This document shows positions 34,905 to 46,330 of a stretch of 64,000 nt of DNA, in pieces. The notes below the pieces were generated by a model. The model was not told where the DNA came from and did no database searches. It saw only the letters and a list, made by a program, of their open reading frames with translations. Position 1 is the first letter of the stretch; each line of letters opens with the position of its first letter. Source of the DNA: Isoetes taiwanensis. Taxonomy: Eukaryota > Streptophyta > Lycopodiopsida > Isoetales > Isoetaceae. The DNA lies in contig JAJEKV010000028.1 of NCBI GenBank assembly GCA_021234155.1, positions 5,957,637-6,021,636 of the forward strand. The letters run 5' to 3'. A program made the translations under genes and the position numbers.

Positions 34905-35383
34905 GATCATCAGGGCAAGCAGGGTTTCGTACGAATCACTCTACTTTGGACCACCTAGTCACGTTGAGAGTGATCACGGAAGGAGCGAAGGGTGCAGGTA
35001 ATAAGAGGTTTTTGGCATTTATAGATTTAACCAAAGCATTTGATAGAGTGAATCGTACACATCTTGCTGAAAGACTTGAGTGGTTACAAGTTCCAATAGA
35101 ATTGAGAAAAGCAGTTGCATGTCTTTATAATAAAGTTCTGGTTGAGCTCTCTTTTCCTTTCTCAGGATATGATCAAATAAAAAACATAATTGGAGTTAAA
35201 CAGGGCTGCCCCTGCTCTCTTACTCTTTTTGGGCTACTCATTGATGAAGTTGAATGTTGGATGACGAGATTAGGTGGCTTGGGAGCAAGGCTTTGGATGA
35301 CGAGATTAGGTGGCTTGGGAGCAAGGCTTGGCAAGTATGTACTGCAATTGCTAATGTTTGCGGATGATATAGTGTTGATATAA
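34859..35383 (+). pseudogene. LINE ORF2 part 2: reverse transcriptase core
   Basis: QAGFRTNHSTLDHLVTLR, LAFIDLTKAFDRVNR, GVKQGCPCSLTLFGLLID and MFADDIVLI (the FADD active site) are in order. A 36-bp in-frame tandem duplication repeats the 12 residues WMTRLGGLGARL between the palm motifs. The frame stops at 35381, but similar coding continues in broken frames (KQMQINVNKSKIMVF, YKYLGIDM) to about 36230. Confidence 0.85.
35258..35329 (+). repeat. 36-bp tandem duplication in LINE RT
   Basis: Two identical 36-bp units start TGGATGACGAGATTAGGTGG at 35258 and 35294; the duplication keeps frame. Confidence 0.95.
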
Positions 35384-36451
35384 AGGGATGCAGGCAGGCT
35401 ACAAAGACACTTAGACGTGCTTGAGTCTTTTTGCACATTGAAGCAAATGCAGATTAATGTAAACAAGTCGAAAATCATGGTGTTTGATGGCAAGGATTGC
35501 ACTACATTTACAGTGGGTGGTGTCCCCCTACAAAAGGTAACATAATATAAATACCTTGGAATTGATATGACATGCAATTATAGGTGGACAAGGGCCACCC
35601 AAAAACGTGCTTTAGGAGGATTGCGAACCTTTAATGGTATGTTACATCGATGCAGGCTCAATAATTTTGAACATTGAAAATGAAGAAGATTGCCTTTTGG
35701 AGTTCAAGTGAAACCAATCATCTTATATAGTAGCCCAGTTTGAAGGCCTGGATTGTCCTGGAAATGCTGGAATGCTATTGAAAATGTGCAGAAGTGTTTC
35801 TTATTGAGTGAGCTTGGTGCAAAGCCACAAACATCATAATTGCATGATGTTAGCTGAGATAGGTATGCTGCCCTTAGAGGCTGATGCATTGTGCAGAACG
35901 ATAGCGTACGTTAACAGGGTTATGGCAATGGATGAGGAAAGATTTCCTCGCCTAGCCCTTGAACAATCCAAGGAAAAAGGTTGGTATTGTGAAGTGAAAA
36001 AATGGTGTGCTAAATGGCTTGGACAAGACAACTAGCCGACGTCAGATAAATATAAGGAAGTTTATGTGGAGGTTAAAGCCTATGTGGTAAAGGAAATGTG
36101 GACGCTCGAACATGACAAGGAAGACAACTATTAGATATGCCAGCCCATAAATTGAGTACATATCTTAGGGATGTTTGGATGGAGCATACAGATATCATAA
36201 GCTTGTTTAACCTCATGGAAGATTTTGATATTTCAGGCGCTTCGGATTGAGTGCCTATATATATTCCATGATTGTATTATGTATGTATCTGTTTGCCATA
36301 GAGGCCCGGGGGCCTAAAATGGCTCAATCAATAAATTAAATTAAATTAAATTCGTGCTTTCTTTTTCAATATATTAAAAATGAAAAACATTCAACTTGAT
36401 ATAGGTTACTACATAAAAAGAGATGCAGACTGTACAGGATGGTGTGAAAAC

Positions 36452-37708
36452 CTTTGAAATTATCCGTTTGGAGATAATATTATACCATTCAGGGTTCTTA
36501 GTGTCAAGAAACTTCAACACAATGCCAAAATGACTTAGTAATGGGCCGGAAAGCATGATGTTTACAGAGAGAGATGAACAAGTTAATGTTTTGGTAGATG
36601 AGATAAAGCCATAGTAACTTCTATAAATCCCAAAACTTTTTCTTGAGACATATAACTAAACATACACTGATTAGGATCATATTGGCCTCTAGGGTATTCA
36701 AAGTTGTGACAAGTCCAGCCTAAATTTGACAATAAAAATAGGATCAAAGGTAGGACTTCGTTCAAGGAATTTTCACTAAGAGGCCTGGTGGGCCAATGAT
36801 CACAGGTCTTCAGGATGTTTTAAATGCCTAAGCATGGCCATTATTTTTCGTTCTCACAAGCTAGCAAAGTGGCAGCATTTCTGTACTTGAGCCCATAGCG
36901 TCAACACTTTTGCTTGTAATTATAAGTACTGAACATGTCAGATTACATCTTTTCTTTTCTTTTTGCTTTCTCTCTTTGTGGTACAAGAAATAGAATTTAA
37001 AGATAAGGGCATGACCAGTGTGGGAATTTGACACCCCAGAGGGTGTCAAAAGCAAAAAAATGTGTCAAAGAGACATCTTCCGTAGAGAAAATGTGTCAAA
37101 TGAGAATTTATAGTTTGATAAAATGCGTCAAAAGAGACTTTAAAAAATTTTAAATGTGTCATTTGACACACTTAAGAACATTAAGTGTGTCAAAAAAAAT
37201 TAGAGCCCCAAATACACAAGAGTTGTGACAAGGCTTAATGCATGTGTATACTTAATAATACAAGAAGAATTAATATTCAATAGAATTTTTCATTTTCCTT
37301 ATATTTATATTCATAGCAAAATTCATATTGTAATCTTTTTGTTGTATAATTTCAAATTATTTTCTTCATTTGATAACATAAAAAAAAGTGTGTCAATGGA
37401 GTTCACAACGCGTCAAATGAGACACAAAAAAATTGGAAGTGTGTCGATTGACACATTCAATTTTAAAGAGCATGTCATAAGAAATACAATAAATAAGTTG
37501 AATTTCCCACACTGGGCATGACCTTGACAACACTTATGGTTTGTTGCTCCATAGCTTCATGTAGTATAGCTCTATCAAGTTCTCTGATGCTGAAATGGAA
37601 ATGCGTTGTGCTAGAATCCAAACCAAGTTTGCAGAAAATTGAATCCAACCCTATCAAATTCATCAATGCAGTATATTCCCCCGTCTCCCAAAACAATGGC
37701 TCCCTCCT
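36452..37708 (-). pseudogene. MCM9-like helicase pseudogene fragment
   Basis: Exons on -: 37708-37650 (EGAIVLGDGGIYCIDEFD, Walker B), 37589-37523 (IRELDRAILHEAMEQQTISV), 36719-36667 (AGLVTTLN then YPRGQYDPNQ) and about 36571-36452 (VNIMLSGPLLSHFGIVLKFL, DTKNPEWYNII). The phrase GDGG-CIDEFD and the EAMEQQTISV sequence favour MCM9 over MCM2-7. About ten residues (the TRTT..TNP part) are missing in the third exon. The arginine-finger segment, normally LLSRFD, reads LLSHFG, so ATP hydrolysis in trans would be lost. The donor after the first exon carries an extra G relative to the needed phase. N-terminal and Walker A exons are not seen. A MITE lies in the intron after the second exon. Confidence 0.8.
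37007..37523. mobile_element. 497-bp MITE with 10-bp target duplication
   Basis: Inverted termini AGTGTGGGAATTT (37017) and AAATTTCCCACACT (to 37513) bound 497 bp. GGGCATGACC flanks both sides at 37007-37016 and 37514-37523. Internally TGTGTCAAA and TTTGACACA are repeated many times in both orientations. A 9-10 bp duplication suits Mutator-like elements. No transposase frame. It inserted nine bases into the intron after the second MCM9-like exon. Confidence 0.75.
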
Positions 37709-37713
37709 CTAAA

Positions 37714-39600
37714 ATTCTCGTTGTCAACAAAAGGAAGACTATATTAATCCATATACAGAATTTTAAAGTGGGTGGAGCAAAACCACATGGATCTGTATGG
37801 TGATGGATGCAAGAAATCGACAATTTGATAGGCACTGGGATGCATAAGTCTGCAGTAATGGGCTGGGGGCATTTGTTGGCTACTGCAAATTCTCATTTAT
37901 ATGTGTTGATATATGGAGGATGAAGTCACAGAGCAAGGTTCACTTGGTCTTGATGCCATTGAACAGATAAGGCAAGTTTATTGGCCTTATCGTTCAGGTG
38001 AGATTGTGTTCTTATATTTTTTGTGTTCCTCAGGCAGAAAAAGGGATTGACTGGTTAGCCCAGCTAAAAGAAGTAGCATGAAACAATTGATATTGAAGAA
38101 AATGTTAGAACCTAAGGATATATGTAGAAAGGCCCATATGGATGCTGATTCAGCTACTTGTCAGGATAATCTCAAGACAGTAGCTGGTATAGCAATGCTG
38201 CACCGAGTGGGGTTGAGTTGCCAAGAGTTAGAGGAGGCTAAGTGTTAGGCTTGGAGAGGTAGGGGACTGATAAGCCTGTTTGATAATGAAATTATCATGT
38301 AGAAACAAGCGAGAAGAGGTTGATAGTGAGCATATGCTTCCTTTTGTGGTGAGACCATGATGTCTAGGGAGCATGCAATACTAAATGATTATTTCACTCT
38401 AGAACTAGTAGTGGGCATTATCGACAGATGAGCTTAAACAGAAGAAGGGAATAGGGCAAATATCATAATAGCATATAATAATGTTACTTTACATGGGGAA
38501 AAAGAGGAAGCAAAAGAATATCGTAGTTGCGTAAATGCTACAGCTACAGATGTTGTTTATAACCAGAGCCCTAATGACGAAGTATATTAGCAGGCCTCCA
38601 TTGCCTGATTTCTATATAAAGTTGAAGCAGTGCGCATTGGTTTTAAAGATTTCGAAACTTGTACATAGAACTTTTTTAAAAGGCAGCTAGATATCCATGT
38701 GTTTGGCAACAATATTCTTCATCTTTTCTTAATGTTCTCATTTCATGCATGCCAAGGAGGAGATTGCCTTATTGAAGGCTATTGCAACCATTGAGAACAG
38801 TGGCAGACCGTTACTATTAGAACTATTAGCATTATCAGTCTGCTGCAACAATATGCAGAAATTCACAGTCTTTAGATCCCTGCTTTGTGTTTACTTAGAC
38901 TCGGTTTATGCTTTTGTGCAGTTCAAGTGGAAGAAATTGAAGTAGCAAAAAAAAGCGGAACGTGAACAAAAGGCCAAGGAAGAAAGTGAACGTAAAGCAA
39001 AGGAAGAACATGAAAATAACACTAAGGAGGAAATATTAAATACATCTAATGAAGGGCAGACAGACGAATTGGATGTTCCTACCACATATGATAATATTTC
39101 TTTAACTGAATCATCTAATGAAGAATTGATCACAACGTATGTTGAGTCAACAAATAAAATTGAGGAGGTAAAATATTGTATAATATTTCTCCTTGTAAGT
39201 TCACATATAGTTCTTTTGTAATATCTTGTCGAAGTAGTTTTTAACTGACACTGATGTACTCAAAACTCACAAATTCTGTTTATCCTCTACGTGAATTAGC
39301 GATGGCCCTAATGATTGTAGCACTCACAGATAAATAAAGTGTCAAATAAGGAAAAGAATATTTTGTTATCTGTCTTTAAATTGAAGAGGTGACAAAAGAA
39401 AATATAGATTCACGTACAGGGCATCGAATAGAGATTCAATTGGAGAAGCTACGACTTTGAGCACCGAAGAGAAATCTGTAATTTTAGACTAGTAATGGTG
39501 CCCAGCGTTGCTGGGCAAATGTTGGGAACATTTGTGGATGGAAACCTATTCAGCTCAGACTCATTAACCAGGTCCATCATATCTAGGCTATAAGAGGTTT
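37714..39600 (+). other. Region with exon-like scraps of unknown origin
   Basis: Two splice-bounded stretches look coding: 37912 to about 37999 (TEQGSLGLDAIEQIRQVYWP, donor GTGAGA) then from 38035 (AEKGIDWLAQLKEVA, stop). A charged stretch lies at about 38918-39168 (KAEREQKAKEESERKAKEEH, then TSNEGQTDELDVP) ending at a possible donor. All contain stops or frame changes. I cannot name the family. Confidence 0.3.
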
Positions 39601-39611
39601 TTGTGCATTTG

Positions 39612-41212
39612 ATAACCTTCCCTTTGCTCTATCCTGCATATCCTTTTTTTCTTATTTTCTTACACACTTTCTTTTTTCCCTTTTCTTATTTTCCCTGCAC
39701 ATTTACTTTTCTCCTTATCTCTTTTTTTTTCTTTTCTTTTTTACCCTCTTCTCCCTCCTCTTTTCTTTCCTTTTCTTTTTCTCATTTTTCCCTTTCCCTT
39801 TCCCTTTTTTTGACGGCTTTTTTCCTTCCCTTTTCACCTTTCTCCACCCTTCCCATTTTTCTCATGCTCTTTTTTCCCTTTCCTTTTTCCATTCCTTTTG
39901 CTTTTCTCTTTTCCCTTCCCTTTTCTCATGCCCTTTTTGCATTCCCTTTTCCCCACCTTTTTTTTATGTTTTTCTTCCTCTCCTCACCCTCTTCTTCTTT
40001 ATCTCATGTCTCTTTTTTCCCATTTTCTTCTTCCTTTTTTCTCATATTTCCTTCCCCCCTTTCCGCCTCCCTTTTTCTTTTTCCCTTTTCTTCTTTTTTC
40101 ATCATTTCCCCACCCTTTTCCCTTTTTTCGTGCCCTTTTCCTCTTTCCTTCCCCCTTCCTTTTCTCTTTTCCCTTTCCCTTTCCCTTTCCCTTTCCCTTT
40201 CCTTTTTCCTTTTCCTTTTTTCCCATGTATTTTTCCATTCCCTTTTTTCCACTTCTTTTTACTTGCCTTTTCTTCCGCCTTTCCCTACCCTCTTCCCCGT
40301 CCCTATTCCCCTTTTTTTCTTTTTTTCTTTTCCCTTTCCCATGCTCTTTTTTTTCCCTTTATTTTTTACCCTTTCCTCACCCTTTTTTTCTCTTCCGGTT
40401 TTTTTTCCGTGCCCTTTTTCCCTTCCTCTTTTCCATTTTCCCTCCTTATTCCTCGTGTTCTTTTTCTTTCCCCTTTCCTTTTAGCCTCCCATTTTCCTTT
40501 TCCTTTTCCTTCTTTTTTTCATCCTTTTCTCTTTTCCATGCCCTTTTCCTCTTTCCTTTCCCTCTTTTTTTTTCCTTCTCTCTTTTCCTTTCCATTTTCT
40601 TTTTTTTTTTCCATTCCATTTTCCCACCTTTTTCACATGCTCTTTTTCCTCCTTTTCCCACCCTCTTCCCCTTTTCCCTTTTCCTCTTTTCCTATTCCAT
40701 GTTTTATGTTCTCTTTTTGCTTTTCGCTTTTCCCTTTTTCCATCTCTTTTTCCCTTTCTTTTTTTCCTTTCCTCACCCTTTTCCTCTTCCCATGCCACTT
40801 TCTCCTTCCTCTCTCATTTCCCTCTCCCTTTTCCTCATGCCCTTTTCCCTTTTTCGCCTCCTTTTTCCTTTTTCCTTCCCTTTCTATTTTTCCATGCCCT
40901 TTTTTGCTTCTCTCCATCATTCTTATCTTCCCCTTTTTCCCTTCCGTCACCCTTTCCGTCTTCACCTTTTTTCCCGTTGCCCTATTTTTCTTCCTTTTCC
41001 TCCCTTCCCTTTTTCTTTTCCCTTATTATGTCCTCACCCTTTCCCCCTTCTCCTTTTCATAGTGTCCTTTTTTCCTTCCTTTTTCTCCCTTTCTTTTTCT
41101 TTCCCTTTTTCGTGCTCTTTTCCCTTTCCTTTTCCCTTCTCCGTCTTTCCCTTTTTACCGGTGCCTTTTGCCTCTCACTTTGCCTTTTTCTCTGCCATTT
41201 TCCCTTTCCTCT
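39612..41212 (+). repeat. 1.6-kb polypyrimidine tract (CCCTTTT-type)
   Basis: Almost pure C/T on +, built from varied CCCTTTT and CTTTTTC units, with CATGCCCTTTTT or CATGCTCTTTTT phrases recurring roughly every 50-120 bp. Long frames of Phe, Ser, Leu and Pro on + and Lys, Arg, Glu, Gly on - are artefacts of composition. Such tracts can form triplex (H-DNA). Confidence 0.95.
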
Positions 41213-41713
41213 TAAGAGATCAGAGCATGGCCAATCACGGTGGTGGGAAGTTGTGCGATAAATCTCGGCCTTTGAATGCAATCAGACGATCTCAACTATC
41301 TAAATTAGGGTTTGATTCAAGACATACGCTAAAACTTTATAATATAAGATCTACACCATCTCTTCCCTTGCAGTTTATATTCGATATAATGTAACACTTG
41401 CATGCTTTGCACGCCTACACCAGCACAATCTAGAACATAGGAAACTAGTGAAACCATGAAGGAGGTACTTGATGTTGGTTGTGGAAGGCTGGAGATTTAA
41501 TTTCTCGTCCAATGTTTACAAGCTTTCCAATTGTTGGGAGAAAGAGTTGGACAAATCAAATCGTATAGATCCACAAACTTTACATGCTATGTTAGACACT
41601 ATTAGTATGTAAAGTCTAGAATTTGCAATAACATGTGCTTTTATCTCCTTGATCCGATCATGTGCTTGCTCTTCACTTGCCCTTCAGACAATGATCCTCA
41701 CATATCGAATAGA
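41213..41713. other. Spacer after the pyrimidine tract
   Basis: Ordinary sequence; nothing recognised. Confidence 0.4.
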
Positions 41714-41971
41714 TCACTTTGAATCCTCGTGCATATGTCGTAAAAGTGTTAACGCAACAATGCCATCCAAAGGAGTATTCCATGAAATTAAATCACTTTT
41801 TGGCAACAAATTTAACACTTGAATTGCCTTCTCAAAATTCCCACATTTGATATACATATCAAGGCAGCCATTTCCCAGAATATCATTTAACTGGAATTTG
41901 GTGTTGATGATCTTTCCATAGACAATTTTCCCCTGTGGAAGAGCTAAAGCCATAGAGCATGCTTTCAACAC
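41714..41971 (-). pseudogene. Pentatricopeptide repeat (PPR) protein fragment
   Basis: The 85-residue frame reads LKACSMALALPQGKIVYGKI, then GNGCLDMYIKCGNFEKAIQV, then LLPKSDLISWN. These are the typical P, L and S motif phrases of plant PLS-class PPR proteins (LKAC..G..VH, N.L.DMY.KCG...A, SWN). PPR proteins bind organellar RNA. Only about two and a half repeats remain, with no N-terminal targeting peptide and no E/DYW tail, so it is a relic or one exon of a decayed gene. Confidence 0.75.
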
Positions 41972-42370
41972 AAAAAATTAAACAATACCTTTTAGATTCT
42001 AACTTTGTTAGCTGTTGAATAGCGAGCTCATCTTGACCTAGTTTAGGATTTGCCAAAATTATGAACCTGTGCAAAAGTGGACCGAATATAATAAAATGTC
42101 GGACCTCTTATGAAAAAAATAATGTCAGACTGTAATATAATGCTCGGGTTATGAGAGATCAAATATAACAATTGACTAAGAATTCTAGAAAGGAAGGAGG
42201 TTCTTATTTGCCACAGTTGGCAGTCAGAAAGTGTATTTTTGGATATTGCTTGAGCTGGAAAACAACTACTATAGCACAGCCTAATATCATTCATGATTGA
42301 AATAAACCTGACTTTCATAAGTAGGACATATACGCTTATTATCAGTTTGCAACATTACGAGCTGATAATA
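41972..42370. other. Spacer, nothing recognised
   Basis: No convincing coding or repeat signal. Confidence 0.4.
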
Positions 42371-42532
42371 ATTCATTTGGTTTTGCAACACATCAGCAGC
42401 AAGATATGAAGATCAAAATGTGGATTAGCTACCATTATTGTCCTAAATATTCAGTTCTTTTGGTTCTGCAACACATCAGCAACAATGTGTGTAGATCAAA
42501 ATGTGGATTAGCTACCATTGTTATTCTAAATA
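42371..42532. repeat. Two tandem units of about 80 bp
   Basis: TTTTGCAACACATCAGCAGC followed by GATCAAAATGTGGATTAGCT recurs about 80 bp later with few changes. Confidence 0.8.
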
Positions 42533-42734
42533 TTCACCTCAAATTCTCACTAGAGCACTATACTGTACAATGTGTCAGTGCCCAAACCCATCATAGCAAA
42601 GGGGAACCTTTTGGTTCTTCAAATTCCAATAATTAATGTAAAAGAGCCATTGACTTTATAATTGCCATATAAGGGCTAGTACCAGAGAAATGATCACTCA
42701 TGCCATGTTTATCATATAAAACTTTTAATCATGC

Positions 42735-42830
42735 AGAGGTTCTTACCATTAAGGATGCATTGCACATGCCCCTGCAACCAGAGGTTTTTACTAAAGAATG
42801 CATTGCACATGTCTTTGCAACTAGAACTGA
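42735..42830. repeat. Two imperfect units of about 50 bp
   Basis: AGGTTCTTACCATTAAGGAT and AGGTTTTTACTAAAGAATGC each lead into a GCATTGCACATG phrase and GCAACYAGA. Confidence 0.65.
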
Positions 42831-43061
42831 CACCACCACATAAAATCAATTTGTACAGATTACAAGGCAAACTTTGGCAAATGGACATGTCGTTCCATAC
42901 CAAAATGAGAATTCGAAATGCACATGGCATGTCCAGGTAAATCACGTTTCAAATGCCAGGATGTCATTATTCTGTGATGCTAGGAACTATCATCTTGAAT
43001 ATGATCTTAACTAAGGCTGGGTAAAGCTACGATAAATAGAAGCTACCAACCTCAAATTTGT

Positions 43062-45152
43062 TTGGATAACTGCATAAAGGTGCCAATTGGTGCTTTCTTG
43101 TTCTGCATATCTCAAGGTAGGGAACGCTCAAAGAGAGTAAAGTATTTTGCTGGAAAGTTTCATGCCGAACAAAATAAAGCAAGATATCTTATGAATGAAA
43201 GGAAATGGAAACAAGACCAAATCAAGAATGTCAAGAATCAATTTCCGACTAGATTTAAGACTTATTTTGTCCCACCCAATTCATATTACATTCCTAGAAA
43301 GGACTTGCGAGCTTTGCACCAGTTAGATTCACAAACCATACAATTGTTAGATAGAGTTGGATTACTTTCATTTATGCAGCTCAAAGTTCCACTGCTATCA
43401 CAAAAACAAGTTTGTGAATTGCTTTTACATTATGATCCCAAAACTAAATCTACATTTACTACAAGAACAGGTCTATTTCACATTTCTCTAGAGTTAATTA
43501 CAAAAGCTCTCAAATTACCTGATGCTCAGCCTATTTTATTTCATCACAATATTGTTCTATCTGAATATGGTATTGTTGAAACAGATAGAGAAATTAATTT
43601 TGAGAATACTATATTGCCATATAAATTAATTCTCCAATGTTTATCAGATAGACTAGTACCACTGAATGTTTATCCTCAATCAAAACGATGGATTTCTTAT
43701 ATTTTAAGAGCAATTGATGGCATGCATATTCCTTGGGCCTCACTTATACATGCAGAATTGATTCATCAATTGCTCTTCAGCTAAACATGTTCAGCTAATC
43801 ATGGATTATCTTGCTCTTCAACAGGAACAATTTATTGAAGTCAATGAAGTTAATGACGAGGACAATGGGACTAAAAATGTTTTCCATATCGAACCTATTC
43901 CGAGATCAATTCAACCAACTAATTTGATGGACAAAACAAATCAATTCTTTGATGCTCGACACAAATTTTTGCAAGAAATCATGAAAGATAAAGACACAAT
44001 GATTTCTGATTTGCAGCAGCAGAATGTAATGTTACAGGGCCGTGTGTCAGATATGGAGATTGAAATGTATCAAAAGAAAGATGAACTCGAACAGCTTCTA
44101 GCAAGTGTGCAACTATGCAAATTACTTTAAACAAGAATGCTCTTGCAATACAACAATCTGATAAGCAGAAAGCTCAATTTCGTGAAAAATTCAATCTCGT
44201 GCTCCAAAATCTTTCTGCGGTAAGAACTCAGAACAATAAGTTACAAGAACAACTCCAATTCTTGCAAACATGTAAGTCAATAGCAGATACAATAATTCCT
44301 TCTTCAGATGATCTCTTGGGCCTTAATCCTTATAAATCTGCTTCAAATGACATTTGGAGAAAAACCTATCTCAATGATCCTGACATTGCCAATAATTACT
44401 TTAGTGCACCTGATGTAATGAAAGAAAACTTCAATTTTGATCCAAGATACAAAAAAAAGAAACCCATGGGATCAAACTGATATGAAAACTAATTGGGTAG
44501 TAATTCCTGGAGAAGATTGGTCTAGCACCAAAAATATACTTCAAAACTTGAATACCTTTATTAATCAGGCTATGCATAGCCTTGATCCAGTTGTTTATCA
44601 ACAAGCTAAGTAAAACTGATTATCCGACCACATAGCCGTGCTAAAGATACTCTTATCAATATTAATCCAAACCAAACCTGTAAAAATACCATGATGGATA
44701 CCGCATTATTCCTTAAAGCAAATCATTTACCAGCTATTCACATGGCATTATTTGAAAAAATGGCAGAATCTGATTTTCTTATTAAAGCTTCACCAGCATA
44801 TTATGATGTCAAACTTGTAGCTGAAGGCAAAAGAAAACAACAAGTTTACATTTTCTATCAAAATTACAAGCACATTCATTATGCTAAAGAGAGCGTGGAG
44901 CACTTTGCTAAAGAGAGTGTGGAGCCCGTGCTCCACACTAAAGGGGGGAATAATCATGATAATGAGGATGATGAAAACGAGATTAACTTGACTTTGATGA
45001 AGATCTCAAAGATGCAAGTGACACCGAAGTTGAGTATTACGGCGAGCACTTTAAACGCAAAAGAAGACATGAAGTCGGTAGCAGTACCATGCAGTTCCAG
45101 TGAAGACCTAAGAAGGCGCTATATAATTGTCAAAATTATTATTATGTTGTAG
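43062..45152 (+). pseudogene. Unrecognised frameshifted coding cassette, probably mobile-element derived
   Basis: Consecutive frames 43062-43784, 43801-44130, 44115-44480, about 44482-44612 and 44691-45152 give one long protein-like product broken by small frame changes. The first part is globular (FKTYFVPPNSYYIPRKDLRA, LFHISLELITKALKLPDAQP, SKRWISYILRAIDGMHIPWA). The second is coiled coil (HKFLQEIMKDKDTMISDLQQ, LEQLLASVQ, QAQ-like Gln-rich stretches). The last includes a tandem AKESVE repeat and an acidic run (NEDDENEIN). The pattern of a fold plus coiled coil resembles plant transposon-associated or gag-like proteins, but I recognise no signature. Strong coding composition argues against chance. 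Confidence 0.5.
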
Positions 45153-45870
45153 TAGAACCTTAGATTGTAGTAGTAGAATATAAAATAATGGCTCTTTATG
45201 CCTTAGACCATTAAAGTCGTATTTAATTAAAGTGGGACTCATTCCATTCCCATTTTTTTTCGGAACCCTGTTAATTTACACAAAAAGAAGCACCCCGACC
45301 CGAAAACTGGCCATAATTGGAATTTTTGTCTATTAGTGTGCATCCAAGCTTTTCTTCCAGTTTTCTAGGATAGCGTGTCGAGAACAAGAACAATGCAACG
45401 CAAACATGCATTAGACCTATCAAGTTCTAATTGAAAAAGATTCTTAGTTGAACATTTTGGCTCTATTTTCTTAGGTGGGTAGACAATAGATCACAAATTC
45501 CAACAAAAATTATGCAAATCGTTTACTTAATCACCAAAAAATACTAGTTTTGTGATACCTTATATTCATAAATGGGCTCATTACAATATATATTACAGTG
45601 GGTGAAGAGACTATAGTGGTCGTATGGGCACAATCATTACACCCTCTTCACACATGAACCACCTAGTGCTTGTATGTCCAATCGATGTCACCACCACCCT
45701 CTCTCGGCACCTTTCTTTAATGAAATGATCTTTTCATTGCTCCCAAGCATGTACTATTTGGTCGTGATAAGGACTGCAAGAAACAAAATCAAATTAGTCG
45801 AGTGATGCTACATGCAATAAAAATAAAATAAAACATAGTTCTTAGGGCCATTTTTGAAAAATACAGGCAT
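45153..45870. other. Spacer, nothing recognised
   Basis: AT-rich; no exon-like frame. Confidence 0.4.
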
Positions 45871-46330
45871 GAGAAAGGCAGCTCAAAGGGAAAAACGCAG
45901 GTTTTAGGGGTCAGAAGGCCTTTCTCGACTCGCGAGTCGAGAAAGGCAGCTCAAAGCGAAAAATGCAAGTTTTAGGGGTCAGAAGGCCTTTCTCGACTTC
46001 TCGAAGTCGAGAAAGGCGACTCAAAGTGAAAACGCAGTTTTATGGGTGGAAGGCCTTTTCACCTCGCGAAGTCGAGAAAGGCGACTCAAAAGCTTAAAAA
46101 CGGGGTTTTATGGTTGAGAAGGCCTTTCTCGACTTCGCGAGTCGAAAGGGCGTCGTTAAAAAACGAGGTTTTATGGGTCGAAGGCCTTTCGAAGTCGAGA
46201 AAGGCCTTCAACCCTAAAACCGGCTTGGCCGCCTTTCGACTTCGAAGTCGAGAAAGGCAGCTCAAAGTTTAAAAATGCAAGTTTGAGGGCCTTTCTCGAC
46301 TGCAAGTCGAAAAAGGCAACTTCAGAGTAA
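45871..46330. repeat. Tandem hairpin array, seven units of 50-70 bp
   Basis: Each unit holds a palindrome of the type GCCTTTCTCGACTTC - GAAGTCGAGAAAGGC followed by a spacer like AGCTCAAAGCGAAAAATGC and TTTTAGGGGTCAGAAG. The first palindrome, 45918-45947, is perfect over 30 bp. The second, 45986-46017, has 15-bp arms and a 2-bp centre. Units at about 46051, 46120, 46182, 46231 and 46287 are progressively degraded. No transposase or cas-like gene is nearby. Confidence 0.9.

Larger units (their letters stand above)
32717..36352 (+). mobile_element. Second-clade LINE with AAATT-repeat tail
   Basis: Order is ORF1, endonuclease, RT and a C-terminal region. The end is not poly(A) but TAAATTAAATTAAATTAAAT at about 36330-36350, following CAATCAA. 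Such microsatellite tails are typical of RTE-, CR1- or Jockey-like clades rather than L1. Multiple frameshifts make it inactive. No clear target duplication was found. The fragments at 5733-6251 and 49765-49935 may be relatives. Confidence 0.75.

Noticed and set aside
39603-41394. Very long open frames, up to 498 codons on + and over 100 on -
   Set aside because: They arise from the C/T-only composition; products are almost pure Phe/Ser/Leu/Pro or Lys/Arg/Glu/Gly with no domain.
45871-46330. CRISPR array
   Set aside because: Plant nuclear context, palindromes rather than constant repeats with unique spacers, spacers themselves repeated, and no cas genes.
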